NCBI RefSeq assembly: GCF_018687715.1
Contig: NC_056752.1
Coordinates: 49,272,837-49,336,836, forward strand
Direction: 5' to 3'
Length of the DNA: 64,000 nucleotides
Source of the DNA: Carya illinoinensis
Lineage: Eukaryota > Streptophyta > Magnoliopsida > Fagales > Juglandaceae
Shown here: positions 33,571-47,510 of the stretch, piece after piece
Numbering within the stretch: the first letter of the stretch is position 1
How the letters are laid out: each line of letters begins with the position of its first letter
Program-made: the position numbers and the translations under genes
Notes under the pieces: model-generated
Database searches by the model: none
Seen by the model: only the letters and a program-made list of their open reading frames with translations
What the model was told of the DNA's origin: nothing

Positions 33571-35309
33571 AGATTTATTCATTAGTTAGTAACAAGCAAA
33601 ACAATATGCTTCCAAAAAAATACGAGCAAAACGAAAAAGGAAAACTCTCCCGAATTCTCACACACAGGGTAGTCATCGATTTTTTTAAAACATTTTCTAA
33701 TTTTATTTAATTGTTAATAAATTATTTCTTATGAGTTGGGATTTTTATTTATTTTTTAAAAAAAATTAAGAGATTTAAAGAATATATTTTTAAAAAAATT
33801 GTACAATTGGTGAAAATTTTCGATGACTTTTATACCCAAACAAAAAAACTCCGCCACATTGTTATAGGATAAATGATATGTACACCTATAATTTTATTTA
33901 TATAAACACATATGTTTATATAAATAAGTGCTTATATAAATAAAATTATATTGTTGTGTATAAAATTATAGGCTCGTGACACACATGTTTATGTGGATTT
34001 TTATTTTTATTTTTTATCTTTTTTTTTTTTTTTTCTCTCAATGTGTGTGCTGTAAAATTGCTAAATAGAATTTTTCTTTACAATAAATTGAAAACATGAC
34101 TGGCTAATAATAAAACCCCGTGCCACGTATTATCTCAACATTTTAGAAATAATATTTGTAATCATTGAGTGTATAAGTATCGTATATTCTTTTATAAAAA
34201 TGAGTAAATATGAAATATACATAAAAAATTAATTTTTAATAATAAATTTCACTTTTTTAAAAAAGATTACGCAATATTTATACAAATTATAACAGTATCT
34301 GGCATTAAGGGAAGAATTGGATTCAAAACTCATTACAATTTATTTAATCTAATCATTATAATTTTTACAAATTTTTATATAAAATATAATAAATAATTCA
34401 AATTTTTTAAATTTAAAAAATAAAATAATACTACTATACTTATCCATTTTGTCCTTTCATTTTGACCGCAACTCATGAATATAATTCTTTTTATTTGTGG
34501 ATTAAGGAATGAATATTAGTGTATTATATATTTTTATATTTTTTAAAAATATTAATAATGTATAAATAAAAAAAATTAAAAAAATAAATTTTACCTAAAA
34601 AGATGCTCCGGAATCACTACTACACGACATCTTAACATATTTATAAAAATAATATTTTATTGGAGTTTCTAACTCCGGCCCTCCTAAGCAACTCCGGCCA
34701 TCTTTCCTGGTAATTGCGTTCCCTCTTCTTCCATGTCCCAACGAAAAGGGACTATTGACCTGGACAAATCAATGAAAAATTAAAAAATATGTGGGTCAGA
34801 GAAGGTATGGAAGCTGACAAATCAACTCCCAGCTCGAAATTCTGTGTGTAATAATTCAGAATTATTTAATTATTTGAAGAGAGCTAGAAATTTCCTCAAA
34901 TACAAAAGTCAATCTGGCAATGATAAAATCTGCTAGCCCCACACACAAAGAAAGACTAGCAAAGTTCCCCCCAAATGGGTCCCTCAGGATCATCATCTTG
35001 CACTGCAGCTTCTGGTCTTTATCAAAGTCCTGCTGAATTTTATGAGATTAATAATAGAGTAATAATACGTATAGTCGTGGAGTATATAAATATTATTTAA
35101 TTATTTTAAAAATAAGTATAATTTATAATTAAAAAATTAATTTTTTTTTATGTAAATTTTATATTAATATATTTTTTTTAAAGAGATTGTGCGGCGCTTG
35201 CATAACTATAATTACAAATATTATTTTTCTTGATAATATATGAAAGATATATATATTTATAAATAAAGAAATGTATTGCAGACTGACTGTCCAAAGTTTA
35301 AAAAAAGAA
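33571..35309. other. AT-rich intergenic DNA, no gene
   Basis: Includes a decayed GATGA-type repeat at about 34325-34450 and a palindromic TATATAAATAAG stretch near 33890-33960. 34680-35040 has a more normal composition but no recognisable protein. Confidence 0.35.
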
Positions 35310-35529
35310 TAATGATAGTCTTACCACTCTTTTACCACTTTTTTTAATTTTTTTAAAAATTTTTCTTTTACTTAATGATTAAGTAAGTGACTATCACTAA
35401 AATTATATATTTTTAAAATTTTTTCTTAATAGCTAGGGATGTTAAAAAAATACTTAAAAGAAAATGATGAAAAAATAAATACATTATAAACGGTAAAATA
35501 GTGGTAAAAGAGTGGTAAGTGTATCATTA
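35310..35529. repeat. Foldback MITE, same type as 19112-19514
   Basis: The left end TAATGATAGTCTTACCACTC and the right end GAGTGGTAAGTGTATCATTA are inverted repeats that continue into CTTTTACCACT/AGTGGTAAAAG. The TAATGATA terminus matches the long foldback near 19.1 kb and its displaced right end at 23.2 kb. Confidence 0.7.
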
Positions 35530-36812
35530 CCCTTAAAAAAATGGGCACACTGAATCCTGCAAATCAAAACTGCATTACTCTTTGTAAAGGTCTAGTCTTC
35601 CTTCACGGTAACACAAATTCAAGATATTGTCGCTTAGATCTCTTGTTCATAGCCGAATGAGAAAGCCTCTAGAAATACACACCGAGGAACAAAGTTGCAC
35701 AAAATCTGAACCGATCTAAACTGATATTATTTTATAAGTTATGTTAGTTGGCACTAAATTAGTGGATGGCCCAAAATAGATTAAGCTAAGTTCAGTTGGT
35801 ATGATCTATATGGTTTAACTAGTGGGCTGGCCAAGGCTGATCAAGCCCACCAAAAGAGTGACATGTACCTAGAATTTACCGTGTATTGGACTTGGAAGGA
35901 AAAGCCTGCCCATTTAGATCCAAGAATGGACTGTGGCCATGAATGAATTACGGCCCAATAAAAAAACATGACTAAAGGAAGTCGTACAAGGTAATACCAA
36001 TGGCCCCAAACAATATTTGCAGAAAATCCAACAATTTGCTGATCTGATATCACATGCCTACCTCAAAAGTTCATGATATAAAATTAAAACAAGAATTTCC
36101 CTTATAACATTTTAAAACGAAGAGTTGCAATCCATGAAGAATGTAATGATTAAGTTCACATTAATTTAGGTGATCTATTTCCCATACGACGCCACTTAAG
36201 GAACAAATCTGCTTGCAAATTTATTATAAGAAGAAGATGGACGAGCACTTTAGGTCCTTAGGAGATGATCTGAGATGTAAATTGATTGATGAGCTGCAAG
36301 GCATTAACTTTTTTTTTTTTTTTTTTTTAAATTTCCCTGCCAAGTTGAGAAAACTAGTCCTGGAGGAGGAGGAGGAGCAGCAACAAGGTCACATGGGGGT
36401 TAAGGCTGCAGACTTTACTACTACTTAGTGCAGTGCAGCTTACAGCAGGAAGCATGTTTGGCCGGATCCAGGGCACCAGCCGCAGCATCGCAGTCTCTTT
36501 TAGACTTTTACAGCGTCCTAAATATGTCAGCACAAAACTGTCCTCTAGCTCAGCCAAAGGATCTCAGAAATTGCTTTGCTCTTGTCCGGGTTGTCCCATC
36601 ATACACAACCTTCTCACCTCTCTCTCTCTCTCTCAAAAGTCCCACGGTAAATAATAAAAATAAACAACCCCCATAAAGAGACTGAAAGTGATGTTAGGGG
36701 CAAAATGGTACTCCCATCCCAGGTTGATTGCTTGCTTTGTAGGGTGAGAGATAAGAGAAATGTTGGAATTCTAGAGACAGGAAAAGGATAATAAGGATAA
36801 TAAATGTTTGTT
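35530..36812. other. Intergenic, no gene recognised
   Basis: Several frames up to 82 codons at 36213-36676 overlap on both strands, with Glu, Leu and Phe runs from simple repeats (a T run at 36310-36328 and GGA repeats at 36362-36378). No domain is seen. Confidence 0.35.
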
Positions 36813-36835
36813 GGGGGGGGGGGGGGGGGGGGGGG
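36813..36835 (+). repeat. Poly-G run (23 bp)
   Basis: Homopolymer followed by TGTGTTGG. Confidence 0.9.
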
Positions 36836-39800
36836 TGTGTTGGAATGGTCCCTTATTTACATGTTGATGATAGATACTTTATGTGTAACGCCCTATGCAT
36901 GCCTTGGAAATTGATGTATGCATGTTTTCCTTTTAAACCTAGCAACAGTTTACAGGATAAGGGTACGCACAGTAACCATTAGAAGGTAGACTTATCCTGA
37001 AATACTACTGCGTTCATGCACGAGAATTAATGGCCATGTCTGAGAGACACTGAGAAATAGCTATTCATCTACCACTTGGACAAATTTCACAGACGTACGT
37101 ATATTTCTCAAGGATAACTTTCGAGTAAAACATAACAAAAATCGATTACTCTTCTCTCATGTTCAAAACATAAAAATATCAATTCACTGATCATTTCTCG
37201 AGTACCCCCTCGTATTAATTTGTTTGATCTGCGGATAGCTAGGAAGGTTCAGTAGTTATTTTGTCGGTTAACAACTTTATTTGCTTTGTTTTAGAACGCG
37301 AACATGATCAAAATGGTAAGAACACATGAATTAACCTGAGATCGAAATCCAAAGTAAAAAACAAAAAACACAAAAAAACAAAAGGGCGGGAGGGGGGTAT
37401 TGAATGTAACTTTTGGACTATAACTATGACCCGTCTGCATGAACTGTCTACCATCAAAGCAACCAAAGCACAGAGCAAGAAATACCTATAGCTGGTAAAA
37501 GGGCTTGGCAGTTTGCAGATGCTGCTTCATGACCACAATCCCAAATAATATAACTGAACAACCCTAGTCCTACACTTACAGAGAGGGTACCTATATAGCG
37601 ATAGCCCTAAATGCTGAGGCTACAAGGCTTTACAAATCATTCATAGATTACATAGGTGTAAACAGGTCGCAAGCAGCAGCTGCAGCAGGAGTACTGATGA
37701 TGGAGAAATGTCTCTGCATGAAGTATCTTGTTCCGTAGATATTGTCTCTTTCTCTGCGTGTATTTTAACTCATTCGTCTCTCTGCCAGGTTTATCTGCTA
37801 GATTTTTTTTTTCTTATTTATTTATATTTATTATATGGATGCCTCCTTCTGCCCCGAATCTATCACTATATTTTCTCCCTGTCAGCAATCTCTTAATCCG
37901 TACATATTCTCCAACAGCTAGGAGTCACGGATATCAAAATTTGTACGTGAATCACCTCCTTAATTAATTAGCTACAATTTAAAGACAAAACGAAAATGAA
38001 TGTGTCATGGTACGTACTGCTTTTACTTCAGTTTAATATTTCTTCTGAAATGAATCCGACAATGAAGTCCAATTTATTAGCTATTTAAAGGCAGAATTCC
38101 TTTCACCCAAGGAAGTCTAATATTTTATATATTTAAGTTCAATTTAAAGTTTAAATTGAATTGAATCAGGGTTGTTAAAGCTTGATGGTGGAGCTCCAAC
38201 CCCATTAAAATGAGCCGAAGACATTACCTAATCCTTCCTCTACCTTAATGATAATGACTCCAAGTTATCCAACATTATCACTACAATGTTGTCCGAGGAG
38301 GAGCAAAAAGACAGATCAACAGGGCGAGGGACCGGAGCTTGGAGACTTATTATATATAGAGTTATAAAGAGGAAGTAGATGAGGTCGATGAGAGGGAGGG
38401 AATGGGATCCAAGTTGGTACAGGCAGGGAGCAGAGGTACATAGGGATGATCTATGTCCTTCAGAGACAAGGGTTAGAAACATTGATTCTCTGTGTTTTTT
38501 CAGTGTCCAATGTGAAATTTCATGATCAATGGCTTTTAAATATATTTAATTTCTAGAAAAAAAGAATTTTAAAAAAACATTTATTTAAAGGTTAATTAAT
38601 TGTAACGAGAATTCTCGGACTATGTCATCTCAGTTATACGTTCATTTTGCTCCATTAATAGAGGTGCCATATAGATGATTAAAAAGTTTAAAATACAAAC
38701 ATAAAATGAGTAGAGACAACTTATGTTAGACTTCTTTATTTTTTGTTTTTGGACACTATTTCACTTTGAATATATATTTTTATTTTTTTTAACAAAATTA
38801 CGTAATAGTTAGTGCCACATCAATAAGAAAAATTTATAGTGCCACTTCAATGAAAAAATAAAATGAGAATATAACAAATGTTCGTATTAAAAAATGAGAA
38901 AAAATAGTACAGTAACTAGGCAAACTTTATTATAAAAATAAATTATAAACTGAAATAACTTAATTTAATATGTCATATTATAAATTTATTTTTATTATAA
39001 AATAAATATACTAAATCTCACAAAATTATGAAAATTTATAAATTTATTTTTTATCATCACTTTTGTGTCCGGCACTTAATGCCAAGGCACGAAGAATGTG
39101 TTTTTTACCACGCGCCGAGAATAAGAGTGGGCGGTGGCAAACTTGCTTTGGATGAAAAGTAACGAAAGATAATTTTAAAAGAAAAATAAAGAAACGAAAA
39201 GAAGAAGAAGGAGAAGGAGAATACTGCAAAAAGAGGGGATGCATAACGTTAAAGGGCACGCAATTTAAGGGTATTATTACGCAAAGCAACGCAACAAATA
39301 CAGTGTAAGGGGCTGTCTTGGGGCAGCGTTTGATTCTTCTTTGCTTTACTTTTTACCAAGTCGTACATATACAAAGAGTCAAAGGGCCTGCCTTTGCCCT
39401 CTTCTTTGACTTCTTCCTTGTAAATGCGCGCATTCATTACGTACACGGCGTATCTTGGCGACCTGGTTTTGTTGCCCTGTACTAGCGGTGATTCCATGCT
39501 GCGGCTCCCCCTGGCCACTCGATGGTCCCCACTAGCCACTCGCCACAGCTGCTGGCATCATGTTTTTGTAAATTTTTTCTGCCGCTTGTTATTTTGCATG
39601 AAAATAAACAGCTTGCAGCAATTTTTATGTAATTTGAGTAGGCATTTTGTGATGGCCCACTTTTGTTGGAACTGGACATTAATGTAATGATTGTAATTTC
39701 ATTAAGTTCGTATGAAATACAGACGTATACATGATTTAGTTAGGCTTTTTCCTTTACATTCTTATAAAGATTTCAGGAGCCGAGTTTGCAACACCACGTG

Positions 39801-40147
39801 AAACCAAGTTCAACCAAATTCAAGACTTGAAAAGCTTAACCATACAATTAAAACCAAGTTTTCGAGTGAATAATTTGCTTAACCCCATGAAAAGCAAATT
39901 TTCTGTAAGCTGCTAAACCAAAGACATGATCAGTCTTCCCCACTTTCTTTTGATATCATGTTGAAAGAAAACCTAAAAGCATACGCTGCAATATTGCATA
40001 ATGGAGAATCCTACGTTCTATCTAGCTATACCATGTAACAATTTCTTTTCTCAAATCTTAGTACCCATTTTTTCCCTTGCCCATTCCCACGTGCAAATGC
40101 AAACATATGGGGCTGAATCTTCTGATGGACCAAAGCAAGGCCACATT
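36836..40147. other. Gene-poor spacer before the AIL1 3' end
   Basis: Mixed AT-rich DNA with short frames only. 38160-38520 has balanced composition with some self-complementarity, but no known microRNA could be read. The last 150 bp or so are probably AIL1 3' UTR. Confidence 0.35.
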
Positions 40148-43100
40148 TCATCCCATAGGCATTCCATGTTCATTCCCACCACTATTGCCCATTTCATACT
40201 TCGGCCCTTGCAGGGAAAAGTAGACATGAGAATAGTCACTTGCACCAATTCCAAAATCACTACTATTACTTGTTCCAAAAGAGCATCTTGCAGGGCTTGG
40301 TGGGTTTGAAGAACTCCTGCTGCTAGAAGCCACAAAGGTTGCATCAGTACTGTTTATGTTTGTATTCTCATGATGCTGTTGTTCAGGTACATGTTCCTCA
40401 TTGTTGTTCGATGTCCACAACATGTCGCCCAAATCATCTGAGGGCTCGCTGCTTGTTATGGCCAAAAGGGGTTGGGGAGGGGAGGTGGATGAGGCACGAG
40501 AATTGATCAAGTCCTCAAGAGCCGCCGGTGTTGAGTCTTTTGGCGAACGTTTTGCAAGGTCACCGGCAATCAGCGTCGAGCTAGAGCAAATTCTCTTCAC
40601 GTCATACCTACTCATATCAAAATTTGTAACAGCACTTGTTCCCCTAAACTTAATTGCTGCAATGTCGTAAGCCTCAGCCGCTTCCTCTTGTGTGCCTACA
40701 TTTATTAATTACGTACAACTCTTATGTAATAAATAAAACAAGTGAGAGCCAATTAATCAGTTGATCATGATCTACTGAGACGATCGACTTAGCCCCGAAA
40801 GAGAAATATGTAATGATCAGTGATCACTTCAAATATATTGTATTCATTTGATGTAAAAAATGATACTTTGATCATTTCACATTAAGTTTGGAGGGAAAAT
40901 AACCAAAATATATGGATAAACATCATTGTTCAAAAGTACGACGCAGAATCCTTGGAGTCAGATGTGAAACTTAAAAATTTGTAGCCGGAGAAATAAGTGA
41001 ATGTAGTAAGAGTTGAAAAATGAACTGGCTGGCCTGGCATGATTTCACCAATTATTGGACCAGTTAATGGATTATTACTACGTATGTGTAAGTTATTAAT
41101 GATCGGGAGTACTATCGTTCCAGTCCTAGCTATATAGTATTCATGATCGAACTCCTATAATTCCGACATGTAATATATAACATTGTTAAACTTTAATGAC
41201 TGGTGGTTGAGTAATTTAACGCTATGATGGCTGCCCTAAATGATTCAGTAAATACATACTCCTGAGGGACACCAATATATGCATCTAGCTAGCTAATAAA
41301 GATGCTCATAAATTGAACCAAAAACCATTTGAAAAGGAGGTGAAACTCACTAAATGTTCCAAGGTACAAGTCTTTGTTACCCGCAACCCTTCCAATTCTA
41401 GCTTGCCACCTCCCGTGCTGATGGTGTCTGCCAAGAGAAAAGAAAATAAATAGCTACAAGAAGAAAAAAAGAAAAGAAAAGAAAAGATATTTAAGCGAAG
41501 GAAAGCATGCATATATGCTTAACAGATACGGAAAGGAATGATAGATATCTTCGCCAAATATATGCTTGTTGCCAAGGGAAAAGAGAAAAAATCATATGCA
41601 TGGCATTCATGAAAGTACTGTTGCCTATTATTGCCGCCTATGATAATTGAAAGGCTGCAGACGCAGTAAATAATAGTAACTCTATTATTAAAGTTCTCTG
41701 ATATCTGCCATACCTTGTCACTCCTCTATACACAGATGCTCCTCTTGAAAACCCACTGCTCTTCCTGTCATACGTTTAAAGAAATTAATCGAGAAAGAAG
41801 GGTACGAAAACGAACATACTGATCTACCTAGTTTATTTGGGGAAATGTAAAAAAGGCACCTTCTCAAGTTGGCAACAAATTCTTGCCTAGTCATGTTCTT
41901 CATTTCTTCAAGTTCTTTCTCGTAGGTGCTTAGCTGAGATTGAAAAAAGGGGATGGAACAGAAGATGGATTTCATGAATATAGTGTTCGAACTTCTAAAT
42001 ATAGAGGTTATAGATTTTCATAAAGTGAAACCCAACGAATTACTTACTGGGAAATTTATGTGAGTTGTTGGACCCCAATATTTGAGTGCAGCTAAATCAT
42101 AAGCCCTTGCTGCCTTCTCTTCTTTGTCATAACCACCTGATCATCATATACGAAAATAATTAAAAGAGTAATACTATATACAGTCACTTTTGCGTACTCC
42201 CTAAGCACTCCACTGATATGATTGGCTGGATTAAATTTTTTTTTAATATCAACCAATCATATCACTAAAGTGCACAAAAGAATGCACAAAAATGACTGCA
42301 ATTAGAATTTTTGTAATTAAAATATTTTTTTTCGAGGACATGCACATCTTCCAATTCATCACATTCTAAATATAATAAACATACATGGAATCTTTCATTA
42401 TAATTATTTTATATTATAGTTCTGAAAGAAAAGCAGGTCCACAAAGAATTAACGATGTGGGAGATTCACCTACCCAGATAAACTGAACAAATTCCAAGCC
42501 ATCAAGGTGAAGACCCAAAAAGGCAATGAAACAAATCGTCATTATATTTTCAAAACAAGAAAATAAGAAATCAAGTAAATATAAAGATATGATGGCACTT
42601 GAAAATCTAATTCTCACCTTGCCTTCCTTTCCTAGTCTGCCCCTCTTTTCTGCAGCTGTTATCCCACAGATGGGCCTCGTATCTCCCAGTCCATCTATGT
42701 CTATAACACCATCACATAAAAAATCCCACCGCTTAAGCTAGTTTATTCCAAAGTATGAGATATTCAAAATAAATCAAATTTAAAATTCAAATCGATTTTT
42801 TTTTAATGAATAATTCAAACCAGGACTTTCATCAAAGTAAAGCACAGAAAAGTCATAAGAATATCTTCTTTTTTTTTTGAGAGAGTCATAAGAATATCTT
42901 AGTACCTCGTAACGCCACGATACTGAGAGGTTCTCTGCCCAAAAGTATCTATAGATTTCCGAGGAACTGGTTCTCTGGCAAGAGTCTTTGCCACGGGTCG
43001 CTTGCGGCTATCAGTCACTTGCAAAGGTGAAATTGCATCCAATCCATTCTGTGCACTCGGGCTCATGGCGAGAGATAGTGACTGAAAACCGCACCCATTT

Positions 43101-44024
43101 GCCTCGGCAAAAGATTTTCCATCGGAAAATAGTGTTTGGCCCAACCAAGACTTGTACATACCATTACCAGTGAGTAGGGTTTGTGGATTTTCATTGTACG
43201 GGTAAGGATGGAGTAAGGAAGAAGAGTTTGAAAGATTCTCTCCCGGTTCTATTTCTCCGTTCGTGTTGAAGCTGGGGGCTATGTTCACATTGATTTTGGA
43301 GACATTGTTTTGGTCATGGTCCTCTCGGGTTTGGCAGTAAACTTTGGTTTCATCAGGAGGAGAGCTGGAGTAACAACAACCTAAGAAATCTTCAAGCTTT
43401 GGGCCCTCTTCATTTGGATTTGCTGCACCCATGGAATTCTCAAATCTCCAATCTACAAAATCAATCACCAATGAGATGAGAAAATCAATGGACTCAGTAT
43501 ATACGATATTCGAAAATACGCATAAGTGAAACTCTTTCTTTTATATATTTAATCCGCACATGAATATTTAACTGAAGCATTAAGAGAAAAAACCAGAAAC
43601 ATTTGCATTAGAAAGTATGCAAAAATCTAAGCAAAACGCACACAGATACACACAAAGATCGAGCGAAACTTAAAAGTAAATTTATCTAGACTTTGGGTTG
43701 GATATTTTATCCCAAGCCGAATAAAAATGCGGAGAAAAAGAATTATTTTAGCGTCGAAACATGCGAAGATAGAGATCAAAGGAAGCAGATGTTATATATG
43801 CTTAGAAATTATTATGCTTCCGGTAGAGTTGAAAGTTCACATGCAACAATACCATCAGAGCCATTGGAACGCCTGAAAGGATCAGCAGCACAAAGAGAGC
43901 CATCAGAGCGCAAGGGCATGACAGACAAGTGAGCAGGAAAACCTCCATGGTCTTGGGTTTCTCTCCCAAACCCTTCATCAATCCTAAGGTGTGGACTCAA
44001 AGAAAACCCCAGCCAATTACTCAT
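40148..44024 (-). CDS. AIL1: AINTEGUMENTA-like AP2 transcription factor, AIL1-like
   Basis: Proposed coding exons, in order of transcription: 44024-43853, 43452-42906, 42700-42618, 42482-42474, 42136-42048, 41933-41860, 41764-41714, 41427-41351 and 40695-40148. All junctions are GT-AG and the joined frame is 549 aa. The protein starts [15 protein letters not shown] (euANT motif), has PKLEDFLG, then [21 protein letters not shown] leading into AP2 repeat 1 (about 236-300), a linker with [16 protein letters not shown], and AP2 repeat 2 (about 336-400). The short tail begins [14 protein letters not shown], as in Arabidopsis AIL1. The 9-bp fourth exon encodes the VYL of GRQVYLGG. AIL proteins act in the nucleus to keep organ primordia dividing. 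In repeat 2 the usual RGLNAVTNFD reads [10 protein letters not shown]. Confidence 0.9.
42165..42320. repeat. MITE inside an AIL1 intron
   Basis: TGATATGATTGGCTGGATTAA and AATATCAACCAATCATATCA form an inverted repeat; the outer parts read CAGTCACTTTTGCG and AAAATGACTGC. Same family as 15925-16060. It lies between the 9-bp exon and the following exon. Confidence 0.7.
42474..42482 (-). other. AIL1: 9-bp microexon of AIL1
   Basis: TTTATCTGG on the minus strand, with CAG before it and GTAGGT after it. Together with a G from the previous exon it encodes Val-Tyr-Leu and the first base of Gly. A 9-bp exon at this point is known in ANT/AIL genes. Without it the YLG core of AP2 repeat 1 would be lost. 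Confidence 0.9.
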
Positions 44025-44280
44025 GTTATCCACAAGCTTCCAGACCACTCTTCTCAAGAAACAATCAGTCAAACCCAAAAGATTTTTTAGAATGTTTATT
44101 TCTCTCTCACACACGAAACTTCGGGTTTTGAGCTCAAACTTCAAAGCTGGTAATGCTGGTGGCCTGGGTGGAGTTAGATCTTTTTACCTCTCAGTCATCA
44201 TGGAAGCTTGATTTGTCGTGGTGGTGACTCTCGTATGCATACAGAAAAAAGATTTCGAAAAATTACAAGCTCTCCTCGTC

Positions 44281-44286
44281 TTTATA
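44281..44286 (-). promoter_or_regulatory. Possible TATA box of AIL1
   Basis: AATATAAAGACG on the minus strand, 257 bp before the AIL1 start codon. This would give a leader of about 225 nt. Confidence 0.35.
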
Positions 44287-44299
44287 TTCCCAACTCTGT

Positions 44300-45454
44300 C
44301 TCTCATTTCTGTTCAATGTCTTGGGCTCCGTGCCTCTCTTTCATTTCTTTCTCAGATTATGACAGAGGTGGCCATGAAATGAAGACGGAAAAAAACAAAA
44401 AAACAAAATACAAAGAGAGAGAAACTCAGAAAGAAATTGAAGGCCGAATTGAATTGGGCTGTGATTCTGTGTACAAGTGTGAAAGTATGACCTGTAGATT
44501 TACATCATTCGATGGCCCACAAAATAAAGGAATTTTGATTGTATAAAGTCCATTAACAAGACTGCAGGAGTAGCAAAGCATGGGAGCCTGGGGACAGACT
44601 GAGACATCACCCTTCTTTTTTTGTTTAATATTAGATTGTTTGCAGCCGATTGGTCAACATTTACGCAAAGCCCATGCAAGTTGTACGTGCTGGTGTGTAA
44701 GTTCTGGGTATATCATCGATCTTGGAATTTAGATGATAGAAAACTTCGAAAACTCCGCCCTGAATTATAAAAAAATATTTAATGCTTTTTGTCAGATTTA
44801 TGGAATTATTCAAGGCCACATTAGCATGCTTAAACTAATGGAGCTTAGCTTCTCTGAGCATCTTACACAAAAGAGAGGAGACATTGAGATAGTAGGAAAG
44901 AGGAAATCAACTACCATTTCAATTGGAAAAGGATCAGGTCCTTTGGGGGCAATAAGTGCGATCAATTAAATATTAAATGTTTGATTTATTAAAAAATATA
45001 TATTATTATATAAATTGATATTATCCATAATAAAGCCTCTTTGTCTTTTGCTTTGTTGATTTGGTTGGACTCGATTGATTGGGCTAATAGCTCGTTAGCG
45101 TCTAAGCCCTATCCCTCTAATGCTTGTATTGGGCAGTGGATAGGCACCATCGGCCCAAACCCTTGCTTGTGTCTGCTTTCAGAATTGAGGGTGAACTTTC
45201 GACCGTTGAAACGGATTGGATACTTCCCTAGGCAGATAAATAGCAGCACTTCTCTGAAATCAGTTGTGTTAAATATATTTAAATGAGAGTGCTAACAAAG
45301 CATATTGGCCTTTTGTTTTACTTTTCAAAAAAAAAAAAAAAAAAGTCAAAATCCGACGCACCTTTGGTTCGTGCATAGAATATATATTATATATATATAT
45401 ATGTATATATATTAGAGAGAGAGAAGGGTAATGGGTACGTGGATTAAAGTGCTG
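44300..45454. other. AIL1 upstream region and intergenic DNA
   Basis: Two unrecognised plus-strand frames at 44733-44969 and 45041-45286 (about 80 codons each) lack known motifs. 45329-45344 is an A run. Confidence 0.35.
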
Positions 45455-45620
45455 TTTGGCCATTAAAATTTCTCATTTTATTATTATAATTTTTCAAAAT
45501 CTCCATATAAAATATAATAAATAATTCAACTTTTTCTTAATTTTTTTAAATCTTAAAATAATAATAATATTAAAATATAATATTTTAATATTTAATTTTA
45601 AAATTCAAAATTTTTATCTA
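45455..45620 (+). repeat. Dispersed AT-rich GATGA-type repeat
   Basis: Blocks TTATTATTATAATTTTTCAA, AATAATTCAACTTTTTC and ATAATATTTTAATATTTAATT; the right GATGA end is lost. Confidence 0.55.
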
Positions 45621-47510
45621 AGAAATCTCAGTGGCCAAGCAAAACCTAAATGTTGATTTGATATTTCTTTTTTTTTCTGGTCTACATTCTTAAAAGAAAA
45701 ATGTTTTAATTATAAAAAAATTTCTTAAAAATAAACAAACAAATTAATGTGAGTTAATGCGATAACTTCGATTATAATTTTTTTATAAAATAAATTGTTA
45801 ATTTATGAATTTATTTTTATAAAATTTATTTATAAGTGTAACTAAAAACTAAATGTTTCAAAAGTCCTAAAAATAGTTCGTAAAATTATCATTTTTTGTT
45901 ATATTTTAGTCCTTGGATCCTTTGTTATTGTCAATTCCAAAAAGAAGGTCGAAGTCTCGGAAGTTTCTGCAAAAATACTGGGAGTCCATTTAAAAATAAA
46001 AAAAAAATAAAGACGAAAGAAACAAAAGAGCCCCAAATCTTTATACTTGGCCAGTTTCCTAATGGTCAAATAAGTGTAGTGTGTGAAGTGTGAGGATGAT
46101 AAAAAGAATTTTTCTATATATATATATATATAAGTTCATGTATCTGAAAAATCGATCTACTTGAACAATTTATTTAATAATAAAAAATAAAAACGCATGC
46201 ATTTTGTTTGCATATATAGATGGGCATGAAACCTCAAGCTGCTAACACATTAACTGAGTTTGGTTCATGCATGCACCGTTGTCAAGCTGCAGCTTAATTC
46301 ACTTTGTTAAAAAAGAGATTAGAAAGTTTTATTTACCGTTTAAATTAGATGAGATGAAATATTTTGAATAATAATAAATATAATATTATTATAATATAAT
46401 ATTTTTTTAATATTAATTTTATATTGAGATTTTAAAAAATTAAATTATTTATTATATTTTATATAAAAATATGAAAAAATTATAATAATTAAATAAAATA
46501 AGATAAAAAAATTATTTAATTTTTTATAACCAATCCGAAATTTGCATGTCCCCATGCGAGTCGTGTCTTTCCGATGCAACATGTTCATAATTTATATAAT
46601 ATTATTACGATATTGTAATAAACGTCCAAATCCACTACGGTACGATCAATTATTGACTAAACATTAATAAATACTTTATTTATTTATTTTTTGTTTGGTC
46701 AAGTTCGTGTATGCATATCACTGAGTCATCTTTTACTTTATATCACAACCATGAAATGGTACGTACGTGTGTTAAGGCCATTTTCATATTTAAAAGATTT
46801 TTATGGACGGGACGTCCTCCACATACAACGGTCCACACCATTGTTCGTTGTAAATATAAAATACAAAAAGATATGCATGATTTGATTTCTTTATATTTTT
46901 GACGTACATGCATGGGTGGCCTTTGCAATTATTTAATTATTATTATCCTTATTTTGTTTGATTGATATTGATTATTGTAAAGGTGTGTCTTATCACTAAT
47001 CGTGATCATTAAATAATAAATCGTTAGGTAGGTAGTACTATATGTTTATAATAATTTCAATATTTAAGTTAATAATAAGTAATAAATAATAATTCAAGAA
47101 CATTAAATCAAATGATTCGAAAGTTATATGTCACCTTTATATATAGGTGTTGAGACTCGTTGAATGAGTATCATAAACATATTAACTTAATGTAATGTTT
47201 AGCCATTAGGGAGCTTATCCTTGATGTATTAGAATCATTTAATCACCATGTCGTTCATATTCATAAACTGAGAGTTCATCCCTCATAATAAACAGGACGG
47301 TTGGATTTGTATTAGACTACTTGACCTCCTTGAATAGTTATCAATAATGGATGATGGGCCTTGGGCTCTGATTTGAGCCAAACTAATATTCAATAATATT
47401 AACCCCTCCAATCATGTTTATAAAAAATATTCAATAATATTGCAAAAACAATAATATACATACATACATACATACATGCATACATACATATATATATATT
47501 GCAGACCTTC
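45621..47510. other. AT-rich intergenic DNA
   Basis: Includes another GATGA-type repeat at about 46325-46510 and an (ATAC)n microsatellite at 47459-47490 just before LTR copy 3. No gene recognised. Confidence 0.4.

Noticed and set aside
36213..36676. Overlapping frames on both strands
   Set aside because: Shaped by simple repeats (T run, GGA/GAG); no domain, no consistent frame and no splice structure.
38160..38520. MicroRNA-like region with AATGTTGTCCGAGG and GGGACCGGAGCTTGG, loosely like the miR166 arms
   Set aside because: The two segments do not pair with each other well and both differ from mature miR166 at several positions.
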